DNA of 64,000 bases from Paenibacillus sp. PL91 (GCF_012935325.2 NZ_JABBYG020000003.1:248001-312000), one strand, 5' to 3'; counted from the first letter of the stretch, positions 43,061 through 51,105 are shown. Program-made: numbers and translations. Notes: a model not told the origin generated them from the sequence alone.

Positions 43061-43480
43061 TTATTCCGTTGGGTTGACTGCATTAGGGTCCATATAGAAA
43101 ACTTCCCAGAGATGCCCGTCAAGGTCCTGAAAGCCCCATTGATACATAAAACCATGGTCAACGGCTTCTTTGGAATGCGCAGCGCCGGCAGCGTGTGCTT
43201 TGTTGACTAGCTCAACCACTTGCTCTCTGTTTTCAGCTGATAAGGCTAAAATGACCTCGGATGTTGTTTTTGTATCGGCAATGTCTTTTAAGATGAACGA
43301 TTTGAAGTAGTCTTCTACCAGCAGCATAGCAAAAATATTGTCTCCGATAACCATACATGTTGCATTCTCGTCTGTAAATTGGGCGTTAAACTCAAATCCT
43401 AGCTCCGTAAAAAACTCCACCGATTTATTCAAATCCTTAACCGGTAAATTCACAAAAATATTAGCTGACTTAAAACCCAT
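43061..43480 (-). CDS. VOC-superfamily (glyoxalase/bleomycin-resistance-like) protein
   Basis: A 139-residue protein with the paired beta-alpha-beta modules of vicinal oxygen chelate proteins. It starts ANIFVNLPVKDLNKSVEFFTELGFEFN, has GDNIFAMLLVEDYF in the middle, and ends YQWGFQDLDGHLWEVFYMDP, with the metal-ligand Glu/His positions in DLDGHLWE. This is the PhnB/YcaC-like single-domain type common in Bacillales; the substrate is unknown. The start ATG is preceded by GAGAGGTA. It is monocistronic and convergent with the LuxR gene. Confidence 0.85.
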   Translation of the reverse strand: MGFKSANIFVNLPVKDLNKSVEFFTELGFEFNAQFTDENATCMVIGDNIFAMLLVEDYFKSFILKDIADTKTTSEVILALSAENREQVVELVNKAHAAGAAHSKEAVDHGFMYQWGFQDLDGHLWEVFYMDPNAVNPTE

Positions 43481-43644
43481 TACCTCTCACCTCATCGTTA
43501 GAATGTCATGCCATTGAACCATTTCGGCTCGTCTTTATAGCTTTATTCTAGCATGTAAATGCTGCAAATATTTCTTCTCGATTGCTATATTTAAGAAAAC
43601 TTTACGCACGCACAAATAAGCCCCTGCTACAGCCGAATTTCCTC

Positions 43645-43911
43645 TTATTTTTCAAAAAAAGAAGGCCGGCCGCTTTCATACATCCGCTCCAGCTTGTCAA
43701 TCTCGGCAGATATCTCGTGAAGCCAGTCCGCATCATTTGTCATGCTAGCCATTAATCCAAGATTGTATTGCTCGGCCAGCCTTTGCGCATATTTGGCATT
43801 CAGCTTCAGGCATGCATTCAGTTCTGAGCATTCCTGTTCCGTCAGCTTTCGGCTCTGCTGCAGCAGCCACAGCTCTGCAAGTCGCCAGTGAATATTCATC
43901 ATAGCGATCAT
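43645..43911 (-). CDS. small helical protein of a Paenibacillus-type family
   Basis: Up to 88 residues, all helical: MNIHWRLAELWLLQQSRKLTEQECSELNACLKLNAKYAQRLAEQYNLGLMASMTNDADWLHEISAEIDKL in style. I recall similar short proteins recurring in Paenibacillus genomes, sometimes listed under DUF7667, with no known role. The real start is probably one of two adjacent ATGs at 43902/43899. It stands alone between 160- and 150-base intergenic regions in which I see no further feature. Confidence 0.65.
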   Translation of the reverse strand: MIAMMNIHWRLAELWLLQQSRKLTEQECSELNACLKLNAKYAQRLAEQYNLGLMASMTNDADWLHEISAEIDKLERMYESGRPSFFEK

Positions 43912-44060
43912 TCCAATCGGTCTATAAGTACAATCCTTTTTATTATCGCCCCATTTATTGGTAATTAATCATGTTTGGGGCAGATTGCCTATCAATGAAT
44001 GTTTCATCCCTATCAAATTTGTTTTATTACTTATTAATGAATTAGAGAGGGAGTGAGAGC

Positions 44061-44411
44061 ATGACGGACAAGAAGACCTACTACGTATCCATCTCTGGCA
44101 AGCGGGTGGAGCCTGAGCCTTCCATCAATGACCAGCTAACGGTAACCGCAACGCAAAAGGAGATCGATGAGCTCCAGCTGCTGCTGGATCAAATTCAGAG
44201 GGATGACGAGAAGACACAATTCCGTGCACCCATCCCCTATAAATCCGCCGACCATGACGAGGCGACGGACAAATTCAATGAGGACATCATCAAGGTTTAT
44301 GACACCGTTTATGCCATAGGCACGAAAGAGACAAGGGATCATATTCGTCAAATGAATATTTTGCCAAAGCTGCAGGACCCGGATTATAACTATCCTGGCT
44401 ATGAGCGCTGA
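44061..44411 (+). CDS. uncharacterised small acidic protein
   Basis: A 116-residue soluble protein with a beta-rich N-terminus (KKTYYVSISGKRVEPEPS), a helical middle (ATQKEIDELQLLLDQIQRDDE) and a C-terminal YDTVYAIGTKETRDHIRQMNILP. It resembles a group of small Bacillales proteins that I cannot name securely, some of which carry hydrolase-like annotations without evidence. The ribosome site GAGGGAG lies 7 bases upstream of ATG. It has its own terminator. Confidence 0.7.
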   Translation: MTDKKTYYVSISGKRVEPEPSINDQLTVTATQKEIDELQLLLDQIQRDDEKTQFRAPIPYKSADHDEATDKFNEDIIKVYDTVYAIGTKETRDHIRQMNILPKLQDPDYNYPGYER

Positions 44412-44425
44412 AGCGTCTTACGGAA

Positions 44426-44472
44426 AGAGGCTGTTACAGAAGGCGTTATGCCTATTGCGACAGCTTTTTTTG
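44426..44472 (+). terminator. terminator of the gene at 44061-44411
   Basis: GGCTGT ... GCGACAGC with an inner AGGC/GCCT stem, then TTTTTTTG. It follows the stop codon by about 15 bases. Confidence 0.75.
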
Positions 44473-44581
44473 TATTGCGCGATAGGTTGGATAGGGTTGC
44501 TTGTGCAGCTGAATGCAAACACAACGCTAAGCCTATTGGTTATTGCTGCCTAATGAAAATAAAGTTTTAGGCTGGTTCAAT

Positions 44582-44678
44582 AAAAGAAACAGCTGCCGAA
44601 TAAGACGTGAAAAATAAAGTCTTAGACTGCAGCTGCTGTTTCGGCCTGTGATTGAACTAACGTTCTTCGTTAGTTCAA
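44582..44678. repeat. stacked hairpins downstream of the epoxide hydrolase gene
   Basis: GAAACAGC (44586-44593) pairs with GCTGTTTC (44635-44642), enclosing TAAGAC/GTCTTA (44601-44624). A separate perfect hairpin, TTGAACTAACG-TTCTT-CGTTAGTTCAA, lies at 44652-44678. Also AAAATAAAGTTTTAGGCTG (44555 on) recurs as AAAATAAAGTCTTAGACTG (44611 on). On the minus strand the first stem is followed by TTTTATTG and could terminate the epoxide hydrolase transcript. The rest of 44473-44770 shows no gene. Confidence 0.5.
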
Positions 44679-44770
44679 CGTTTCTTTGCCCATTCTATAA
44701 CCGATTGAATGAATGGTGCTTTCAGAAGACACCAATTATAACGGCATGAGCGTATTCCACCTAACTCCGA

Positions 44771-46111
44771 TTAGCGTAGCGACTTGAATGCGGCGCGGAG
44801 TTCCGCAGTGAAAAGTTCTGGCTGCTCCCACGCCGCGAAGTGTCCGCCCTTGTCGAGCTTGTTGTAATACATGAGTTTGGGATACGCCCGCTCTGCCCAA
44901 CTCTTCGGCGCTTGATAGAGCTCGTCAGGAAAGACGCTTACGGCAACCGGAATGGAGACGCCCTTGACGGTGAAAAAGGGGTACTTGTTCTCCCAGTAGA
45001 GACGAGCCGAAGAAATCGCCGTGTTAGTCAGCCAGTAGAGCGTGATGTTGTCGAGGACATCGTCTCGCGTAAGGCCTTCGGGGTGTCCGGCAAAGGCCTT
45101 CGAGATCAGCTCCAGACTACGCGCGTCATGGTCAATCATAAAGGCTGCCAAACCGACGGGCGAATCCGCCAGTCCGGTCAGCGTCTGCGGGCGCGTCCCC
45201 ATCAATTGGGCGTAGCCGCTGTGCTTGTAAAAGAAGTCTAGCTGCTTGTACGCGCGCTTTTCGTCATCCGAGAGACCGGAGGGCGGCGGGCTGTCGCACT
45301 TGAGCGCCTTATCAATGTAGGCCGGAACCGTGCCAGGCATGTTGGAGTGAATGCCAACCAGCCCCGGAGGCGCCTGTACAGCCATCAAATCCGTGATAAG
45401 CGCACCCCAGTCGCCTCCCTGTGCCACATACTTTGTGTATCCAAGGCGCTTCATCAGCTCTGCCCAGGCACGTGCTATATGGTCGGGATCCCAGCCGGTC
45501 GTGGTTGGCTTGCCCGAAAATCCGTAGCCAGGCATCGATGGAATCACCAGATCGAAAGCGTCCGATGCCTTCCCGCCATATGCCGTGGGGTTGGTAAGCG
45601 GCTCGACAACCTTCAGCAACTCGATGATCGAGCCGGGCCATCCGTGCGTGACGATGAGCGGCATAGCACCTTTATGCTTCGAACGAACGTGAATGAAGTG
45701 AATGTCCAGACCATCGATCTCGGTGATGAACTGCGGCAGGGCGTTCATCTTCGTCTCGATCTTGCGCCAGTCGTAATCTGTCGCCCAATAGCGCGCGAGT
45801 TCCTGAATCGTCGCGAGCTGCACGCCTTGCGATTGATCCGAGACCGTTTCCTTATCAGGCCATTTTGTCGTGTTTATGCGCCTGCGCAATTCAGTAAGTT
45901 CCGCATCCGGAATATTCACATGAAACGGACGAATGGCGTTCTTGTCTGTAGGTAGCTTTTTTATCTCCTTTTGATTTTTGGATTTTTGGGGAGTTTCTTG
46001 CGGATTCCCGCCTTTAGCATTGGCATAAGTGCCGCAGACCGTCAATCCTAGGGACAGGACCAAAATCATTGGCAAACGAAACCAGTATCTGCTGCTCATA
46101 AGTAGTAACAC
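44771..46111 (-). CDS. secreted epoxide-hydrolase-family protein
   Basis: A protein of up to 446 residues. An N-terminal hydrophobic segment (ILVLSLGLTVCGTYANA) is a signal peptide; the Cys does not make a good lipobox. After a Lys/Gln/Asn-rich linker comes an epoxide hydrolase N-terminal domain (RPFHVNIPDAELTELRRRI ... TDYDWRKIETKMN). Then an alpha/beta-hydrolase core follows: oxyanion motif THGWPGS, nucleophile Asp in AQGGDWGALI, and catalytic His in DKGGHFAAWEQPELF. The likely start is ATG 46099 (GGAG 11 bases upstream) after a GTG at 46111. It sits beside an IS3 remnant and looks GC-richer than its neighbours, suggesting transfer. The substrate is unknown. Confidence 0.82.
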   Translation of the reverse strand: MLLLMSSRYWFRLPMILVLSLGLTVCGTYANAKGGNPQETPQKSKNQKEIKKLPTDKNAIRPFHVNIPDAELTELRRRINTTKWPDKETVSDQSQGVQLATIQELARYWATDYDWRKIETKMNALPQFITEIDGLDIHFIHVRSKHKGAMPLIVTHGWPGSIIELLKVVEPLTNPTAYGGKASDAFDLVIPSMPGYGFSGKPTTTGWDPDHIARAWAELMKRLGYTKYVAQGGDWGALITDLMAVQAPPGLVGIHSNMPGTVPAYIDKALKCDSPPPSGLSDDEKRAYKQLDFFYKHSGYAQLMGTRPQTLTGLADSPVGLAAFMIDHDARSLELISKAFAGHPEGLTRDDVLDNITLYWLTNTAISSARLYWENKYPFFTVKGVSIPVAVSVFPDELYQAPKSWAERAYPKLMYYNKLDKGGHFAAWEQPELFTAELRAAFKSLR

Positions 46112-46199
46112 TCCATTCGGAAAGTTTTTATGGATACCCTTCCATTAGATTCCATCCGGAGTGCGATTCTTATCCATTTTTCGGAGAAAATGCTGAAAC

Positions 46200-46498
46200 A
46201 CCTAGCAGTCTAAGTTATCTGAGGAAGAAAAAGAGGTGTGCGAACGCTGCTCCGCAGCACGCGGCGGAGAACTCGCTAAACCGCATTCCTGCCGATGCAC
46301 CGAATGAAAAGTGGCTTACCGATGTAACGGAATTCAAGTACGGTCAAGGAATGCGAGAAGTATTATTTGCACACGTACCATACTTTTGAGGAGCTTAAGA
46401 GGGACATCGAGGCCTACATTCACCTTTACAACAACGAACGATTACAAGCAAAACTAAACGGCCTCAGTCCTATGGAATACAGGACCAAGGCCGCCTAA
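46200..46498 (+). mobile_element. IS3-family transposase (OrfB) remnant with internal deletion
   Basis: One frame (about 46213-46343) reads SYLRKKKRCANAAPQHAAENSLNR and on to PADAPNEKWLTDVTEFKYG, the segment just before and including the first catalytic Asp of the DDE integrase core. Another frame then gives KECEKYYLHTYHTFEELKRDIEAY and LYNNERLQAKLNGLSPMEYRTKAA to a TAA at 46496-46498, the normal OrfB C-terminus. About 80 residues with the second Asp and the Glu are missing, and the frame is shifted at the join. The element cannot transpose. Its ends were not delimited. Positions 46112-46199 hold nothing I recognise. Confidence 0.85.
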
Positions 46499-46530
46499 TT
46501 ATTTATTTTTCCAGAAAGCTGACACCCACT

Positions 46531-47226
46531 TTATTTTACAAGTGTAAGCTGTTCTCCTGGCTGGAGAGCGAAGCCTTCGATTCCTTGCTCCTTCAGCTGT
46601 GCGGTGAAGGCTGCAGTATCTTGCACGATGCCTGGGAAAGTGCTGTGATGAACCGGGATCACGTTCTTTGCTTGCAGCCACTTTGCTGCAATCAGAGCAT
46701 CCTTAGGTCCCATTGTGTAAAAATCCCCGATCGGCAGTACCGCGTAATCAATATCGTGGAGCTCGCCGATCATTTTCATATCTCCGAACAAGGAGGTGTC
46801 GCCGGCATGATAAAGCGTAACTCCGTTCCAATCCAAGACAAATCCGCCCGGCATGCCTGCATAGACGATGCTTTGGGAATCGTCCGCTATAATAGAAGAG
46901 CTGTGGAATGCGTGAACAAGCTTTGCTCTGGCAAATCCCAAGTCCACAGTTCCTCCGATGTTCATTCCGATCGTTTTCAGGCCCTTCCAAGAGTAATAGG
47001 TAGCGAGCTCAAAGGTGGCGATAATGGTCGCATCGTTAGCTCTGGCGATAGCTTCCGCATCAGCGGTGTGATCTGTGTGTCCGTGTGTAAGCAAGATGTA
47101 TTGAACTTGAATGTCCTCGGCTTTCGCTTTGGCAACGGGATTGCCGCTCAGGAACGGATCGATGATGATCGAGCGCTCTCCATCCGAGATCTCAATGCAA
47201 GAGTGTCCGTGAAAAATAAGGTTCAT
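46531..47226 (-). CDS. UPF0173-type metal-dependent hydrolase (MBL fold)
   Basis: A 231-residue protein: MNLIFHGHSCIEI opening, DPFLSGNP loop, metal motif LLTHGHTDHTAD (about residues 46-57), VKAFHSSS-like VHAFHSSS (about 107), LYHAGDTSLFGDM (about 139) and VIPVHHSTFPGI near the end. These are the marks of the UPF0173/YtkL hydrolases, which are RNase Z/UlaG-like; the substrate is unknown. It has a near-consensus promoter (47273-47301) and is divergent from a PaaX-like regulator. The IS3 remnant ends about 30 bases past its stop. Confidence 0.9.
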   Translation of the reverse strand: MNLIFHGHSCIEISDGERSIIIDPFLSGNPVAKAKAEDIQVQYILLTHGHTDHTADAEAIARANDATIIATFELATYYSWKGLKTIGMNIGGTVDLGFARAKLVHAFHSSSIIADDSQSIVYAGMPGGFVLDWNGVTLYHAGDTSLFGDMKMIGELHDIDYAVLPIGDFYTMGPKDALIAAKWLQAKNVIPVHHSTFPGIVQDTAAFTAQLKEQGIEGFALQPGEQLTLVK

Positions 47227-47272
47227 TTTTTCTCCTCCGTATACTTTTTATTATTCGTTTGACGACAATGTG

Positions 47273-47301
47273 AGTATATTCTTCATTTATTTTTTTGTCA
47301 A
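47273..47301 (-). promoter_or_regulatory. sigma-A promoter of the UPF0173 hydrolase gene
   Basis: On the minus strand TTGACA (47296-47301), 17 bases, TATACT (47273-47278). The leader is about 40 bases with AGGAG before the ATG. A plus-strand promoter for the PaaX-like gene overlaps but is poorer. Confidence 0.8.
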
Positions 47302-47352
47302 ATTACTGTAATATGATGATAGCAAGTTTTCTGGAAGGGGATCAAAAACCGA

Positions 47353-48144
47353 ATGCTGTCAATCGAGAAGCAGATACTTTTCCTGCTGACAAAAAAGCGT
47401 TGCATGCATGCTAAAGAATTAGTACAAATTTATACGAAACGCGGCTATAAGGAGCAGTCGATCAGGAACGTTCTATCACGAATGAAGAAAGAAAAGTATA
47501 TTCATGCGGAAGAACGTTCCCTGTATTCCATAATGGACAAAGGGGAGCAGTTTGTATCCTTCGTGAACCGGAAACCGCGGCAATACGATGTGGACTGGAA
47601 CCGTAAATGGTATTTCGTGCACTTCGAGGTACCGGAGCCGGAGAGGCAAAGAAGGGATCAATTCCGTATGCAGCTGCTGCAGCTTGGCTTCGGTCAACTA
47701 TATAAAGGCGTATATGTCTCTCCTTGGGACTACAGAAAGCAGCTTTTGTCATTGATTCATGCGGCCTCCATGGATGAATACGTCACTATCTCGGAAGCGT
47801 CGATTTTGTTTCGGGATATTACCCCCGAGCGGGCAGCCGACATTTGGCCTCTAGCCGACATCCATCGCCTGCACCAGGAGAAGTGGCAATGGTATCAAGA
47901 CGAATTCGTGCCGGCTTTGAATAAGGAAATCAGGGGTAGGATGGATCCCTTAGAGCTGTTTGTCCTTTATTTGCATGTCGGAGAGGTTATCAGTGAGATT
48001 AGCCTTAGGGATCCCATGCTTCCGGTGTCTCTGCTTCCATACGATTGGATGGGTCATCGCGTAATCGCGGAGTTGTATCGTTCGTTTCAGTCGTTCGCCA
48101 CCCTCATCCCCAGCTCTTCAAACTATTATCAATTTCTCGTGTAA
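47353..48144 (+). CDS. PaaX-family transcriptional regulator
   Basis: A 263-residue protein. The winged helix at about residues 10-65 (HAKELVQIYTKRGYKEQSIRNVLSRMKKEKYIHAEER) is followed by the PaaX middle domain (WYFVHFEVPEPERQRRDQFRMQLLQLGFGQLYKGVYVSPWDYRKQL in style) and a helical C-terminus with MDPLELFVLYLHVGEVI. PaaX represses phenylacetate catabolism through phenylacetyl-CoA, but no paa genes are in view. The divergent UPF0173 hydrolase gene is the likeliest target. The start has GGAAGGGG 11 bases upstream. A weak hairpin (48184-48213) follows. Confidence 0.85.
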   Translation: MLSIEKQILFLLTKKRCMHAKELVQIYTKRGYKEQSIRNVLSRMKKEKYIHAEERSLYSIMDKGEQFVSFVNRKPRQYDVDWNRKWYFVHFEVPEPERQRRDQFRMQLLQLGFGQLYKGVYVSPWDYRKQLLSLIHAASMDEYVTISEASILFRDITPERAADIWPLADIHRLHQEKWQWYQDEFVPALNKEIRGRMDPLELFVLYLHVGEVISEISLRDPMLPVSLLPYDWMGHRVIAELYRSFQSFATLIPSSSNYYQFLV

Positions 48145-48462
48145 ACACGTGAGTATCCGGACAATGCTGCCCGTTATGTGAGCAAAGGCTGTCGTTCATG
48201 GCCGGCAGCCTTTCAAGGTAAATATAATAATAACGATTGCTTGGAAAACAAACTCATTTGGATAAGTGGTCTATTCTTTGAGCTTGGTTATTGGCGACCA
48301 GATTTGCCAATACTGAAGATACCGGCTGTCTCAAAGGGGAAGTGTGATAATACTTTTTCGAAAATTTGGCATGACGAGTGACCAGAATATGGGCCAAACG
48401 GGGTAATTAAGTTTTTGATGACCGTTTGCTTTGAGGGATACAAAACCACCCCCTGAAAGAGA

Positions 48463-48743
48463 GTGAAACTGGTGATAACACCTGAACCGATAGAGTTGGA
48501 ATACATAAAAAGACTAAGTGACGAAGAGAATACTCTGATCGAAGCGCTACGGACGATCCATATGCCTCCTGCAGCTGCTTTACTGCTGGTTAGGAACGAG
48601 CTGAAAGGACCGTTGGAAAACGGGTCAATGGTAGAGATCCTGGACGTGTTTTTGGCGAGGCATATGTGAAACAAGTGGTGGAATCGATTGCGGATGCGGC
48701 AGCAAGAAGGAGACTGCAAAAAAAGAGCCGTAAGGCAAAATAA
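48463..48743 (+). pseudogene. small ORF interrupted by a frameshift
   Basis: A GTG start gives 68 residues (KLVITPEPIELEYIKRLSDEE ... MVEILDVF) and stops at 48669. The next frame continues GEAYVKQVVESIADAAARRRLQKKSRKAK to a TAA at 48741-48743. Adding one T to the run at 48650-48654 would join them into a protein of about 93 residues with a basic tail. I do not recognise the family; the helical, basic character would suit a nucleic-acid-associated or mobile-element protein. A hairpin follows at once. The 318 bases before it (48145-48462) hold only a weak hairpin. Confidence 0.5.
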
Positions 48744-48766
48744 AAGCACCACTTGGGTGCTTTAAG
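48743..48766 (+). terminator. hairpin after the frameshifted small ORF
   Basis: AAAGCACC (48743-48750) pairs with GGTGCTTT (48756-48763) around 5 bases. The T-run is short. The stop codon of the restored frame overlaps its base. From 48767 to 48990 nothing was recognised. Confidence 0.6.
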
Positions 48767-48992
48767 CTGAGCTGATATTTCGGCACTTGGGAAATGCACT
48801 GCAACGTAGAATTCACCCTTAGATCCTTTCATTAGAACCACAGCGCGAGCAGATACGTTCTACCTGAGGCAGCTGCTTCTTTACAGCTTATGCACTTGGG
48901 GCTGCAGTAATCAGTTGTGCCCTTATATAGGTATAGAATATCTACAGGACTGTCTTCTCTTTTGTTTAATACAGAAAAAGCTGTCCTTTTTT

Positions 48993-49332
48993 TCACACCC
49001 GCTTTTTATACACCCACATTGCAAAGAAATAGGCTACGAGCAAAATCCCAACGCACCACGCAAGAGCGACCCATATATCATTGCCCACCGGCTGTCCTGA
49101 CAGTAGCGCACGAATGGCTTCCACTATCGAGGTCATCCGTTTACGGTCGCGGTTCCGCTGTCTTGTTTGAGCAGCGTGGTGAGGATTTTGACAATCGTTG
49201 CCTTGCCCGCCCCGTTGGAGCCGAGCAGGGCGAAAATACTGCCCTTTTCCACCTCGAAATCAACGCCCTTTAGGACTTGATGCTGCTCGTAGGACTTTTG
49301 CAGTCTAATGATTTGATCGAATTATTTTGCAT
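48993..49332 (-). pseudogene. ABC-2 exporter relic: ATPase head joined to permease tail
   Basis: From ATG 49332 (GGAGGGGGAAG upstream) the ATPase start is shifted by one base near residue 7. Then RLQKSYEQHQVLKGVDFEV and GSIFALLGSNGAGKATIVKILTTLLKQDSGTATVNG follow, an intact-looking Walker A region except for Ala where Thr/Ser is usual. At about 49133-49141 it breaks into another frame: TSIVEAIRALLSGQPVGND and LAWCVGILLVAYFFAMWVYKKRV, then TGA at 48993. That is the last helix of a DrrB-type permease. About 1.5 kb has been deleted. It lies behind PadR and pentapeptide-repeat genes, which usually precede such exporters. Confidence 0.8.
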
Positions 49333-49345
49333 AACTTCCCCCTCC

Positions 49346-50212
49346 TTATCGAACAGTAACCTTGGACAAATCGGCACCCATGCCTTTAAGCGCAGCATAG
49401 GTCAGCTTATCCATGAATGCGCCGTCAAAGCAAATGGTTTTGATGGAACGGTAATACTTATTGGTCAACGAAAAATACGCCTGAAAAGACACATTCTTGA
49501 GTGTAGCGCCCCTAAACGAAACTTCGTTTAATGCCGACTTGTCAAACTTAACGCCGATAAAGGTTTGCCCGTCAAGACGCAGCCCGCTCAGGTCGGAATC
49601 TTTGAAGACCACGCCGTCAAAGATACAACCTTCAAAGATTGTTTTTCTAAGGTCGGTCTTGGTTAGCGTGACGTCGGTCAATTTTACGCCTGTGAATTTT
49701 GTTCCGTCCATCCCCGTAATGCTGAAGTTGGTGCGTACAAGGATCGATTCATTGAAGCTCGCATCCGAAAGGTCTAGGGCGGATAGGCTACAGTCAGTCA
49801 GATTCGCGCCGTCAAAATTGGCTTCACGTACGTCGCTGGCCTTAAACGAACTGCCGGTCAAGTCTGCGCCCGCAAAGTCGGAACCGCGTAACGCGCTCGA
49901 TGTAAAATTTCCTTTATGCGCAATAACGCCAGCAAAGTCGCTCTTTGGCAGGTTGCTCGCGCTAAAGTTTATCAGCACCTGCCGCTCTAGCGAGCGGGAG
50001 AGGTTAGCCACCTCTTGTACCGTTTGCTCAATGTCGCCGATGCTGTCAATGGTCATCTCAAAAGCGGTTTCATCGTCCTTGCCTTCGGCTTTAAGTTCAC
50101 GGTACCTCTCCTGTAAATCGGTGAGCAGGTCGGCTTTTAATTCGGTGACGCTTTTTACCCCATCGTATGGCGTAAAAACGCCGTTCAAATAGTTCGTCAA
50201 TTTCTGATTCAT
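49346..50212 (-). CDS. pentapeptide-repeat protein with an N-terminal HAAS-like domain
   Basis: A protein of about 288 residues. The first 75 residues (MNQKLTNYLNGVFTPYDG ... LKADLLTDLQERYRELKAEGKDDETAFEMTIDSIGD) are a helical membrane-protein-associated domain found next to PadR genes. Residues about 85-265 are pentapeptide repeats of the A(D/N)LxX style (SDFAGADLTGSSFKASDVREANFDGANLTDCSL), which fold as a right-handed quadrilateral beta-helix. Such operons normally continue into an ABC exporter; here only the relic remains, so the protein may have lost its partner. The start is ATG 50212, with AAGGAG 10 bases upstream. Confidence 0.85.
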   Translation of the reverse strand: MNQKLTNYLNGVFTPYDGVKSVTELKADLLTDLQERYRELKAEGKDDETAFEMTIDSIGDIEQTVQEVANLSRSLERQVLINFSASNLPKSDFAGVIAHKGNFTSSALRGSDFAGADLTGSSFKASDVREANFDGANLTDCSLSALDLSDASFNESILVRTNFSITGMDGTKFTGVKLTDVTLTKTDLRKTIFEGCIFDGVVFKDSDLSGLRLDGQTFIGVKFDKSALNEVSFRGATLKNVSFQAYFSLTNKYYRSIKTICFDGAFMDKLTYAALKGMGADLSKVTVR

Positions 50213-50226
50213 CACATCAAATCTCC

Positions 50227-50556
50227 TTATAATAAGTTTTCTAACACGCGCTTTGAATACTCCCAATTGCTTTTGTTGCGGGCATAAGCATCCTTACCCT
50301 TTTCGGTAATCCTAAAATACTTGCGCCGTCCGCCCTGAGATTCATCGCCCCAATACCATTCTATATCACCATCCGTCTCAAGCCGCCGGACGCTGGAGTA
50401 CATCGTGGCTTCCTTTAATTCATACTCGCCGCCCGAGCGCTCGGCAATCAGCTTGACAATCTCGTACCCGTAGCGGTCAGCTTCGGATAAGAGCCGTAAA
50501 ATCATCGTATCGGTATGTCCGCGCAGCAGGTCGGATGTAATTTTGTTCTCGCTCAT
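50227..50556 (-). CDS. PadR-family transcriptional regulator
   Basis: A 109-residue winged-helix repressor. LLRGHTDTMILRLLSEADRYGYEIVKLI (about residues 8-35) and ELKEATMYSSVRRLETDGDIEWYWG (about 47-71) are diagnostic of PadR. YFRITEKGKDAY follows. It overlaps nothing but lies 14 bases before the pentapeptide-repeat gene on the same strand. An operator of the PadR type covers its own -10 region, so it is autorepressed. It still looks intact although the exporter it should control is deleted. Confidence 0.9.
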   Translation of the reverse strand: MSENKITSDLLRGHTDTMILRLLSEADRYGYEIVKLIAERSGGEYELKEATMYSSVRRLETDGDIEWYWGDESQGGRRKYFRITEKGKDAYARNKSNWEYSKRVLENLL

Positions 50557-50571
50557 ATAATCACCTCCGTA

Positions 50572-50605
50572 TTTGTATAATACGACAAACTACCATGAGT
50601 GTCAA
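50572..50605 (-). promoter_or_regulatory. padR promoter with overlapping PadR-type operator
   Basis: On the minus strand TTGACA (50600-50605), 17 bases, TATTAT (50577-50582). The inverted repeat TTTGT-N8-ACAAA (50572-50589) overlaps the -10. TGT-N8-ACA is the core spacing of known PadR operators. Confidence 0.75.
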
Positions 50606-50782
50606 GGTAATGGTTTAAGTTAAATACTTTGTTTGAAAAGTAAGTAGAACCCTTTATTTTATTTGATTTTCTTAAGTTTAGGTCTTGATCATTTTCAGTC
50701 TAATACTTTATTTTCTTTCAACAATTGCAGCGCCTTTCCTATGTAGTTAGTTAAATTTAGCAGCCTCGCAGCAACACGTGAA

Positions 50783-50962
50783 CAGGAAAAACTCCAGCTA
50801 ATTTCAAGCTTATTTGCACATCTGACTCCATTAACGGGAAATTATGACTGTAAATTTGCAGTTCGGTGGCTTTCCAGAGATTATTTGTTGAATTAGCATG
50901 AGAAATTCCTTCAATATTCTATTTTCACTGATTTCTAATAAACTTAGCGGGAGCTTTTCCTG
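50783..50962. repeat. 180-base element with 19-base terminal inverted repeats (MITE-like)
   Basis: Left end CAGGAAAAACTCCAGCTAA (50783-50801), right end TTAGCGGGAGCTTTTCCTG (50944-50962); the arms match at 17 of 19 positions. The interior is AT-rich and non-coding. A related end occurs at 35226. It lies alone in a 549-base gene-free stretch; 50606-50782 and 50963-51062 show nothing else. No clear target duplication was seen. Confidence 0.5.
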
Positions 50963-51062
50963 TTAATTACATTTTAGCCGATCGCTATTATTGAAGAGCA
51001 TGTCGATGCTGCGACCATATAACTACAACAACCTTTAAGAGAAATGTGTAACCCTACGGCAT

Positions 51063-51096
51063 AAAAAAAACCGCTCGCATGAAGCGACCGGCTCTT
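51063..51096 (-). terminator. terminator of the quinone-reductase-like gene
   Basis: CCG-CTCGC and GCGAC-CGG arms around about 5 bases, with eight A residues on the left giving a T-run on the minus strand, 10 bases past the stop. Confidence 0.78.
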
Positions 51097-51105
51097 ACCC
51101 AGCGT

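Noticed and set aside
46585..47262. A 225-codon plus-strand frame opposite the UPF0173 hydrolase
   Set aside because: The minus-strand protein has all MBL motifs; this frame has no recognisable domain.
48288..48752. A 154-codon minus-strand frame
   Set aside because: No ribosome site, Ser/Phe-rich shadow composition, and it overlaps the better-supported plus-strand small ORF.
49497..50192. A 231-codon plus-strand frame opposite the pentapeptide-repeat gene
   Set aside because: Periodic repeats in the coding strand keep the antisense frame open; no start context.
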